Shown: positions 58,035 to 64,000 of the stretch, one piece after another
Layout: every line of letters starts with the position of its first letter
Numbering within the stretch: position 1 is the stretch's first letter
Assembly: GCF_018417535.1 (NCBI RefSeq)
Contig: NZ_CP070978.1
Span: 1,612,001-1,676,000 of the forward strand
Reading direction: 5' to 3'
Origin: Burkholderia pyrrocinia
GTDB taxonomy: Bacteria; Pseudomonadota; Gammaproteobacteria; Burkholderiales; Burkholderiaceae
Length of the DNA stretch: 64,000 bases
Made by a program: the position numbers and the translations under genes
Notes under the pieces: model-generated
The model's input: the letters and a program-made list of their open reading frames with translations, nothing else
Told to the model about the DNA's origin: nothing
Database searches by the model: none

Positions 58035-58967
58035 ATGAACACGCGTTTTCTCGAAACCTTCGTCACGCTCGCGAAGCTGCGCAACTTCCGCACGACGGCC
58101 GCCGCGCTGCACGCGACGCCGGCGGCGATCTCGCAGCGCCTGAAGGCGCTCGAGGACGAATTGCAGACGGTACTCGTCGACCGCGACAGCCGCGAATTCC
58201 GGCTCACGCCGAACGGCGAGTACCTGCTCGGTTATGCGAAAGCCGTCGTCGAGGCGACGCAGGAGCTGCAGGCCGCCGCGTCCGGCGAAAGCGCACTGCG
58301 CGGCAAACTGCGGCTCGGCGTGATCGAGACCGTCGTGCATAGCTGGCTGCCGCACTATATGCGCCGCCTCGCCGCCGACTATCCGCAGCTCGAGATCGAC
58401 CTGACCGTCGATGTGAGCGTCGTGCTGCAGCGCCGGCTGATGGCCGGCGAACTCGACCTGATCATCCGCGTCGAGGGCAGCGACGAGGCGTCGGTCGTCT
58501 GCGACGCGCTCGCGAACTATCCGGTGCGCTGGATCGCGCGCGCGGGGCTGCTGCCGAACGCGCGCACGGGCCTCGCGCGGCAGGTACTGCGCCAGCCGAT
58601 CCTCACCTACGGGCGCGGCACCGCGCCCCACCGTGCGCTGGAGGACATCGTCCGCACGCTTGCGCACGCGCACGGCGTGCCGTTGTCGGACACGCGCATT
58701 ACCGGATCGCCGTCGATCTCGGTGATCGTACAGCTCGTGCGCGACGGCTTCGGCGTCGCCGCGATTCCGGTGCTGTTCGTCGATGCGCTGATCGAGAGCG
58801 GCGAGGTTGTCGAGCTGCCGCTGCAGCCGTCGCCGCCGTCGATCGTCGTGTCGATGTCGCGGCGCGCGGATGCGCCGCGGTTCGTGCACGGCGCGGCGAT
58901 CGCCGCGCGGGCCGCGTGTCATGAGTATTGCGAGAAGAGTACGCGGCGGCTGGTTGAGGCGCTTTGA
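58035..58967 (+). CDS. LysR family transcriptional regulator
   Basis: A 310-residue regulator. The helix-turn-helix reads LETFVTLAKLRNFRTTAAAL and HATPAAISQRLKALEDELQT (6-45), then the effector domain begins near GKLRLGVIETVVHSWLPHYM. It is divergent from the DUF1445 hydro-lyase gene, so that unit with its transporter and 5-oxoprolinase is the likely target. The last 47 bp overlap a small hypothetical frame. Confidence 0.93.
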   Translation: MNTRFLETFVTLAKLRNFRTTAAALHATPAAISQRLKALEDELQTVLVDRDSREFRLTPNGEYLLGYAKAVVEATQELQAAASGESALRGKLRLGVIETVVHSWLPHYMRRLAADYPQLEIDLTVDVSVVLQRRLMAGELDLIIRVEGSDEASVVCDALANYPVRWIARAGLLPNARTGLARQVLRQPILTYGRGTAPHRALEDIVRTLAHAHGVPLSDTRITGSPSISVIVQLVRDGFGVAAIPVLFVDALIESGEVVELPLQPSPPSIVVSMSRRADAPRFVHGAAIAARAACHEYCEKSTRRLVEAL

Positions 58968-59295
58968 CGCGGTGCGGGGTGTTGCGAGGTTGCGCATCCG
59001 GCGCGGAATCGCGCTGTCCGACCTCGGTGCGATCCTGATCGAAACCAACGATCAGGCGCCGTTCGTGTCGGACGTCTGGTGGATCCTGTTCGATACGAGC
59101 AAGCAGTTCGCGTGCGGGTTCCCGCAGGACGCCGAAGGCGCGAAGGCGGCAGTCGACCGGCTGCTCGACCTGCCCGCCATCGATCACCGCAAGGTCATCG
59201 ACGCGCAGACGTCGGTCCAGAACGCGACGTTCCCGATCTGGGAACGCGCGGCGCAAGCGGCGCCGAAAGACGGCGAAACGCAACGCACCGACTGA
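58921..59295 (+). CDS. hypothetical protein (possibly truncated)
   Basis: Up to 124 residues from the first ATG, which overlaps the LysR gene by 47 bp. The first 25 residues are Arg-rich and look like read-through of the LysR end in another frame. From about residue 28 it looks protein-like: ALSDLGAILIETNDQAPFVS, DVWWILFDTSKQFACGFPQD, AVDRLLDLPAIDHRKVIDAQ and NATFPIWER. A TTG at 58990 could be a shorter start. It has no strong ribosome-binding site. I do not recognise the family; it may be the remainder of a gene that has lost its 5' end. Confidence 0.5.
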   Translation: MSIARRVRGGWLRRFDAVRGVARLRIRRGIALSDLGAILIETNDQAPFVSDVWWILFDTSKQFACGFPQDAEGAKAAVDRLLDLPAIDHRKVIDAQTSVQNATFPIWERAAQAAPKDGETQRTD

Positions 59296-59513
59296 ACGCG
59301 CGCCGCGATGACGTTCGAAGGCACGGCCGCCGAACCACGTGGCCGCGCCTCCTTTGTGGACGAACTGACGACGTGAAGCTCCGCCACCTTAGCCATGCTT
59401 GATGAAGAATTGAATGCACGCGATGCCGCCGAAACCCGCATACCAAGGTGGGCCGCCCGGCGCGGCCTCTTGTTATTTATCCGCAATCAAAAAGAAATGA
59501 ATCAGACAGCCAG

Positions 59514-59840
59514 TCACGCGGATTGCCCCGCGTGCGGCTGCGTCAGCTTGCCGTCGCCGTACTCGCGGAGCACCTTCGAGATCACGACGCGATAACCGTC
59601 CAGCCAGCGCGCCTGTTTCGCCTTGGCTTCGAGATGGGCCGGATGCTGCATCAATTGCTGCAATGCCGCCTCCGATTCCCAGTAGTAGACGTTCTGGATC
59701 AGCCCCGCTTCGGCGTTCTCCCACGTCTCCTCGCCGAGATAGCCGGGCGTCGCGCGCGCCATGTCGGCGATCTGCCGGTCGAGCCGGTGAAATTCGTCGT
59801 CGTATTGTCCGGCACGAAAAATGAAGGTCGACGCGTACAT
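59514..59840 (-). CDS. antibiotic biosynthesis monooxygenase-like protein
   Basis: A 108-residue small dimeric ferredoxin-like (ABM) domain protein: STFIFRAGQYDDEFHRLDRQ, ATPGYLGEETWENAEAGLIQ, NVYYWESEAALQQLMQHPAH then LEAKAKQARWLDGYRVVISK. Such proteins oxidise small aromatic compounds without cofactors or degrade haem, while many have no known substrate. The start at 59840 has a weak GGAGCG; a longer frame to 59936 lacks similarity. It stands 65 bp after the YkgJ-like gene on the same strand and may be the end of that operon. Confidence 0.85.
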   Translation of the reverse strand: MYASTFIFRAGQYDDEFHRLDRQIADMARATPGYLGEETWENAEAGLIQNVYYWESEAALQQLMQHPAHLEAKAKQARWLDGYRVVISKVLREYGDGKLTQPHAGQSA

Positions 59841-59905
59841 GCCCGCTCCGTCGTAAACGATTGAAAGAGCGCCAAGTGTAAGGCACGCGCGGCGTGCCGC
59901 GATCG

Positions 59906-60880
59906 TTATGCGGCGTGCGGACTGGCGTCGAGCCATGCGTCGATGTGCGACGCGTCTTCATGCGTTCCGGCCGCGCGCGCCGGCATCGCCGCAAGCGCGT
60001 GCCGCGCACGTTCGAGCGCCTGCGCGAAGCCGCGCAACTCGCGCGTCGCGGGCCGGTCGTCGACACGCCGGCGCGCGAGCGCCGCTTCGACGTTCGCGCC
60101 GATCAACGCGAGCTGGGCGTCGATGAAGTCGATGCACAGCGCGCGGCAATGCGCGGAAACCTGCGCGACAGCCAGCAGGACGGGCACGATCGACACGGTC
60201 AGGTAGCCGCCCGGCGCGAGCCGCGTCAATGCGTGACGCACGTCCTGCCCGCCACCGATCAGCGACGCGAACACGGCATCGCGCCACACCGCGCGCTCGA
60301 ACGCGAGCGCATCACGATACGTGTCGAGCGCTGCGCGATCCGCGACTTGCCCGGCCGTCACCAGTGGAATCGGAAACGCGGGTTCGACGGCAGGCCGTTC
60401 GTCACCCGCCTCGACAATGCAATTCGCGCCAAGCCATCCCGCCTCGTCGCGCCGTGCGGCGAGCACGCGCGACTGCAACCGGTCCGGCAGCATCGGATCG
60501 AGCGGCACCGCGCCGCAGATCGCCGGCTTCTCCGCATGCACGCTGCAGCGGCCGTCGTCGGCGAGCGCCGTGCAACGGCCGAGCGACGGATAGTCGTAAC
60601 CCTGCAGCGTCAGTGCGACCCATTCGCCATTCGCGCCGCCGATACGATGGAACAACCGTTCCGCCAGCGCATCGGAATCCGCAACATCGTCCGCGTCGAG
60701 CGCATGCTCGCGCCCGCCCGCACGCCAGCGTTCGCCGATTCGCGGCTTCGGCACGCGACGGATCGTCAGTGCGCCGACGAAGCGGTGCCGATGCCTGAAC
60801 AATTCGCGCAACGACAGCGTCGGCGCGCTGTTGCAGCAGCGTCCGCATGCGTTGCACGCGAGCAGGTACGTGTCTACCAC
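59906..60880 (-). CDS. YkgJ-like cysteine cluster protein
   Basis: A 324-residue protein with the metal-binding cluster of the YkgJ/CxxCxxCC family: LACNACGRCCNSAPTLSLRE near the N-terminus, GRCTALADDGRCSVHAEKPA and ICGAVPLDPM further on. It probably binds zinc or an iron-sulfur centre. The C-terminal half is helical with no other recognised domain. The start is taken as the GTG at 60880, which overlaps the stop of the upstream lipoprotein gene by seven bases; no ATG is available in this frame. Membership of the arylsulfatase operon suggests a role in sulfatase maturation or sulfur metabolism, but that is guilt by association. Confidence 0.8.
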   Translation of the reverse strand: MVDTYLLACNACGRCCNSAPTLSLRELFRHRHRFVGALTIRRVPKPRIGERWRAGGREHALDADDVADSDALAERLFHRIGGANGEWVALTLQGYDYPSLGRCTALADDGRCSVHAEKPAICGAVPLDPMLPDRLQSRVLAARRDEAGWLGANCIVEAGDERPAVEPAFPIPLVTAGQVADRAALDTYRDALAFERAVWRDAVFASLIGGGQDVRHALTRLAPGGYLTVSIVPVLLAVAQVSAHCRALCIDFIDAQLALIGANVEAALARRRVDDRPATRELRGFAQALERARHALAAMPARAAGTHEDASHIDAWLDASPHAA

Positions 60881-61686
60881 GGCCGCCGCACCGAGTCCTG
60901 GTAACGCGTGAAGATGAAGCGCGCGACGTCGTCCGAGTGATACGCGGCGACGAGTTGCGCGACCCACGGTTTCGCGCGATCGGCGTTGCGCACCGTCAGC
61001 ACGTTCGCATACGGCGAACGCGCATCCTCGATGCCGATGCTGTCGCGCGCGGGCTGCAGCCCGACGCGGGCGGCATCGTCGCTGTCGATCGCGACGAACG
61101 CGGCCGTGTCGAGCGCGGCGTAAAGACGATTGCGACGCAGCGCGACGAGCTTCAGCCCGAGCCGGTTGCCGGTCACATCGCGCAGCGTCGCATGCAGGCC
61201 CGCCTGCTCGCGCAGCGTCACCAGCGTGTCGTTCTGCAACAGCACGAGCGCGCGCGCCATCCCGCGCGGATCGGCGGGAATCGCGACCGTCGCGCCGGGT
61301 TGCAGTTCGTTCAGGTTTTTCAGCTTGCGCGAATAGAGCGCCATCGGCAGCGTGACGGTCGGCGCGACTTCGGCCAGCGCATAACGTTTCTGCGCGCGCG
61401 TCGCGGCAAGCTGCTGCGCATCCTCGAAGCTGGCCGCGTCGATCCGGCCGTCGGCGAGCGCCGCGTCGATGCGCGACGCATCATCGAATTCGACGACGTC
61501 GACGCCTAGCCCTCGCGCAGCCGCAACCCGTTTCACTTCGTCCAGGATCTGCGCATGCACGCCGCGCGTCACGCCGACGCGCACGGCCGGGGCCGCGGAT
61601 TCGGCCGCAACGGCCGATCCCTGATGCACGACACCGCACGCGGCCAGCAGCCACACGGAAACGAATCGCACGATGCCCTTCCTCAT
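60874..61686 (-). CDS. NlpA/MetQ-like lipoprotein, substrate-binding
   Basis: A 270-residue exported protein. The N-terminus is a lipoprotein signal with the lipobox LLAAC (C17). The mature part resembles NlpA/MetQ binding proteins: VRVGVTRGVHAQILDEVKRV, FDDASRIDAALADGRIDAAS, YSRKLKNLNELQPGATVAIP, RALVLLQNDTLVTL, VAIDSDDAARVGL and a C-terminal VRNADRAKPWVAQLVAAYHS. The usual ligand is methionine or another small molecule, but no MetI/MetN partner genes are next to it. Its start overlaps the FGE stop (ATGA) and its stop overlaps the next gene, so the three are tightly coupled. Confidence 0.83.
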   Translation of the reverse strand: MRKGIVRFVSVWLLAACGVVHQGSAVAAESAAPAVRVGVTRGVHAQILDEVKRVAAARGLGVDVVEFDDASRIDAALADGRIDAASFEDAQQLAATRAQKRYALAEVAPTVTLPMALYSRKLKNLNELQPGATVAIPADPRGMARALVLLQNDTLVTLREQAGLHATLRDVTGNRLGLKLVALRRNRLYAALDTAAFVAIDSDDAARVGLQPARDSIGIEDARSPYANVLTVRNADRAKPWVAQLVAAYHSDDVARFIFTRYQDSVRRPW

Positions 61687-62732
61687 GAAGCATCCCTCAA
61701 GATCGTACGAAAGCCGATGTGCGATGCGCCGAGATCGGCCTCCTGCTGTTCGCGCGACGACGCGCGATAACGCACGCAGTAGTCGCGCGAGCACAGGAAC
61801 GAGCCGCCCTTGATGACCATCGGCGTATCGTGCCGGCGCGTCGGCGGCGCAACGGCCGCCGTGTCGCCGTTCGTGTGCGACTGGTGCGGGCCCGTGTATG
61901 TGTCCTTCGTCCATTCCCATGCGTTGCCGATCATGTCGTAGAGGCGGAAGCCGTTCGCCGCATAGCAACCGACCGGCGCGAGGTCCGCGTGACCGTCTTC
62001 GGCCGTATCGAGCACCGGGAACGCACCTTGCCAGTAGTTCGCGGCCGGCTTGCCCTGCGCGTCGAGCGGCGCGGCGTCGAGCGACGCGTCGTCGCGGCCG
62101 GCCTTGCCCGCGTATTCCCATTCGGCCTCGGTCGGCAGATCGCGGCCAAGCCAGCGCGCATAGGCCAGCGCATCGCGCTGCGTGACGAGCGTGACGGGCA
62201 GGTTGCCGAGCCCGTCGACGCCGCTGCCGGGGCCGCGCGGATGGCGCCACGACGCACCCTTCACCCACGACCACCACGCGAGGTCGCGCGCATTCATCTC
62301 GTCGCGCGTCGGTACATGGAACACCGCCGCGCCGCCCTGCTGCTCGGCTTCGGTCACATAGCCGGTCGCCTGCACGAACGCGGCGAACTGCGCGATCGTC
62401 ACGTCGGTCTGGTCGACCCAGAAGCCGCCGACACGCGTGCGGCCGTCGCCGACCGGACGCTCGTCCGCATAACCACGCGTGCTGCCGAACACGAACGCGC
62501 CGCCGCGCAAGTGCACCATCCCGGCCTTCGGGTCGTCGCGCCACTTTGCAGGCAGCCCCGAGTAGCGCTCGCACTGCCGTTCCGAACCGAGCGGCGCGAG
62601 CGCGCGGCCGCGATTCGCGTCGTCGAAAGCACCGCCAGCCGGTGCCGCCGGATTCGCATAACCGGCCGCGAACGCGGCGGCGAACAGCGTGGCGGCGAGC
62701 GCCGCGCCGATCGTCCAGAACCGGAACCGCAT
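61683..62732 (-). CDS. formylglycine-generating enzyme (SUMF1 family)
   Basis: A 349-residue FGE-sulfatase domain protein. It converts the active-site Cys of a type I sulfatase into formylglycine. A signal-peptide-like start (FWTIGAALAATLFAAAFAAG, about 5-24) is present. GMVHLRGGAFVFGSTRGYAD, RTRVGGFWVDQTDVTIAQFA, LPTEAEWEYAGKAG and RLYDMIGNAWEWTKDTYTG follow. The catalytic pair is at SFLCSRDYCVRYR (C314, C319). The export signal is notable because bacterial FGEs are usually cytosolic. It follows the arylsulfatase gene, its natural substrate, with a 142-bp gap. Confidence 0.93.
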   Translation of the reverse strand: MRFRFWTIGAALAATLFAAAFAAGYANPAAPAGGAFDDANRGRALAPLGSERQCERYSGLPAKWRDDPKAGMVHLRGGAFVFGSTRGYADERPVGDGRTRVGGFWVDQTDVTIAQFAAFVQATGYVTEAEQQGGAAVFHVPTRDEMNARDLAWWSWVKGASWRHPRGPGSGVDGLGNLPVTLVTQRDALAYARWLGRDLPTEAEWEYAGKAGRDDASLDAAPLDAQGKPAANYWQGAFPVLDTAEDGHADLAPVGCYAANGFRLYDMIGNAWEWTKDTYTGPHQSHTNGDTAAVAPPTRRHDTPMVIKGGSFLCSRDYCVRYRASSREQQEADLGASHIGFRTILRDAS

Positions 62733-62784
62733 CGTGTCATCCTTTCAAGAAAACGCCTTGCCGCCCCAGGTTGTTCGCCCCGGA

Positions 62785-62838
62785 GGAAGTCCCCTTGGGG
62801 GACGCCCTGAAGGAAGCTCCCTTGGGGGATGCCCCGTC
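62785..62838. repeat. 27-bp imperfect tandem repeat with hairpins, between sulfatase and FGE genes
   Basis: GGAAGTCCCCTTGGGGGACG (62785 onward) recurs as GGAAGCTCCCTTGGGGGATG (62812 onward), giving two 27-bp units. Each holds a short stem-loop (TCCCC-TTG-GGGGA type). GCCCCGTCGGGGG follows at 62831. It could act as an intercistronic hairpin. The same type of sequence may be a dispersed Burkholderia repeat. Confidence 0.6.
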
Positions 62839-62874
62839 GGGGGGACCTGGAGCGAAACGACAGGTCTGGGGCGC

Positions 62875-64000
62875 TCAGTAATAACCGCGCGGACGCAGCG
62901 GCTCGACGCCGCCAACGTTGCTCATGTAGGCCTTCCACTGGTCGACGAGCGTGCCGATCACCGACGGGTTCTGCGCCGACACGTCGGTCGTCTCGCCGCG
63001 ATCCGACGCGAGGTCGTACAACTGCCAGTGCCCGTCGAGCGGCCCGAGCGGCGGCTCCGTCCACAACGCCTTCCAGCGGCCATCGCCACTGCGCAGGTAC
63101 GCGCGACCGTAGGCTTCATCGCCGAACGGCGCCGTGTGCACCTCGCCCGTCGCCGTCCCGGTGAGCACCGGCAACAGCGACTGGCCCGTGACCGGATATA
63201 CGTAGCGGTTGTTGTAGATCACCTTGCCCTTGTTCTGGTCGACGCCCGTCAGCGTGTTGACGAGCGGCGGCGCCGGCTGCAACGGCGGCGTGACGCCCGC
63301 GACCGCGAGGAACGTCGCCGTGTTATCGGTCACGTGCGTGAACGCGCGCAGCGTCGGCAACTGCTGCGACTGGCCCGGCAGGCGCACGATCGTCGGCGTC
63401 GACACACCGCCTTCGGCCGAATAACCCTTCGTGAGCCGGAACGGCGACGCACTCACTTCGGCCCAGCGCAGCCCGTACTGCAGGCGCTGCGCGTTCTGCT
63501 TGCCGTTGTCGGTGCCGAGCGCCGAATAGGTCGGCTCCTGCCCGTTCGCGGTATCGGTCGCCGTCGGGTCCGCGCCGGAATCGATCGGCCAGCCTTCCGC
63601 GCCGTTGTCCGACTGGAACATGATGAACGTGTTGTCGTATTCGCCGATGTCCTTCAGGTGCTGGATCAGCAGGCCGACGTTGTAGTCGAGGTTCTCGACC
63701 ATCCCTGCGTAGATCTCCATGTAGCGCGCCTGCGCCTTGCGCTCGGCCGGCGACAGGCTCGACCACAGCTTGTCGACCTTGCCGGGGCCGTAGTCGTTGT
63801 AGCCGTCCGCGGCCGAATGCACCGCACTGATGTATTTCGCGCTCGCGGTGCCGTTGTTCGCGGTCGCGGGCGACGCCGCCGTCGTTTCAGGCAGGCCGTC
63901 GAACGGCTTGAAGTCGGCGGGAATCAGGCCGAGCGCTTTCTGCCGCGCGATCCGCGCATTGCGGATCGCGTCGTAGCCGGCGTCATACACGCCCGCGTAC
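62875..64000 (-). CDS. arylsulfatase (partial; cut by window edge)
   Basis: The C-terminal 374 residues of a type I arylsulfatase; the reading frame is open to the end of the window, so the N-terminal part with the CxPxR formylglycine site is outside. Visible features: AERKAQARYMEIYAGMVENL then DYNVGLLIQHLKDIGEYDNT, FIMFQSDNGAEGWPID (the DNG metal ligand), FRLTKGYSAEGGVSTPTIVR with the catalytic Lys-Gly, FTHVTDNTATFLAVAGV and LYDLASDRGETTDVSAQNP. It hydrolyses sulfate esters, probably in the periplasm, and requires FGE, whose gene follows. It heads a four-gene minus-strand operon. Confidence 0.92.
   Translation of the reverse strand, partial: YAGVYDAGYDAIRNARIARQKALGLIPADFKPFDGLPETTAASPATANNGTASAKYISAVHSAADGYNDYGPGKVDKLWSSLSPAERKAQARYMEIYAGMVENLDYNVGLLIQHLKDIGEYDNTFIMFQSDNGAEGWPIDSGADPTATDTANGQEPTYSALGTDNGKQNAQRLQYGLRWAEVSASPFRLTKGYSAEGGVSTPTIVRLPGQSQQLPTLRAFTHVTDNTATFLAVAGVTPPLQPAPPLVNTLTGVDQNKGKVIYNNRYVYPVTGQSLLPVLTGTATGEVHTAPFGDEAYGRAYLRSGDGRWKALWTEPPLGPLDGHWQLYDLASDRGETTDVSAQNPSVIGTLVDQWKAYMSNVGGVEPLRPRGYY

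Overview
The window is GC-rich, densely packed beta-proteobacterial DNA and most likely comes from the Burkholderia cepacia complex, probably the second chromosome. The best anchor is the convergent pair at 48.3-51.2 kb: a BDSF (cis-2-dodecenoic acid) synthase, RpfF, facing its PAS-GGDEF-EAL receptor, RpfR. That arrangement is known from B. cenocepacia. No rRNA, tRNA or CRISPR array was found.

Layout. 0-1.8 kb: an ornithine cyclodeaminase-family enzyme and a HAD hydrolase. 1.8-11.1 kb: a type VI secretion effector island on the minus strand, in the order vgrG, a 1633-residue Rhs protein with its own C-terminal toxin, and a small AT-rich immunity candidate. Downstream lies a graveyard of rhs core pieces, an orphan toxin tail and a broken immunity gene. 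The island is bounded by two direct copies of the 3' end of a glutathione S-transferase gene plus its hairpin. 11.1-19.9 kb: small stress and detoxification genes, each beside a local regulator (MarR, TetR, LysR, AraC), with two clear operator/promoter architectures and one nested inverted repeat.

20.2-28.9 kb: an apparent catabolic cluster with two MHS-type transporters, an RraA-like protein, a class II aldolase, a 2-hydroxyacid dehydrogenase, a LysR regulator, an M20 amidohydrolase and a CitE/HpcH-like lyase. The substrate is unknown. 28.9-33.5 kb: a DUF3857/transglutaminase protein, two very small genes and a large APC permease. 33.8-43.7 kb: a trehalose/disaccharide operon of the thuEFGKAB type, followed on the same strand by a maltoporin, a YdhF-like reductase and glucokinase. 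This gives one path from outer membrane to glycolysis. A hybrid sensor kinase and an OmpR-type regulator (43.9-47.2 kb) sit directly upstream on the same strand.

47.2-51.9 kb: a gene-poor stretch with a 9-bp minisatellite, the rpfF/rpfR quorum-sensing pair, and another gene-poor stretch with a 33-bp duplication. 51.9-59.0 kb: a fused 5-oxoprolinase/hydantoinase, an MFS transporter and a DUF1445 hydro-lyase, divergent from a LysR regulator; this is a plausible 5-oxoproline or D-glutamate salvage unit. 59.5-64 kb: a monooxygenase-like protein and an operon of arylsulfatase (cut by the window edge), formylglycine-generating enzyme, an NlpA/MetQ-like lipoprotein and a cysteine-cluster protein, fitting sulfatase maturation and sulfur scavenging.

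Functions are assigned by recognising family motifs in the translated sequence. No database search was run.
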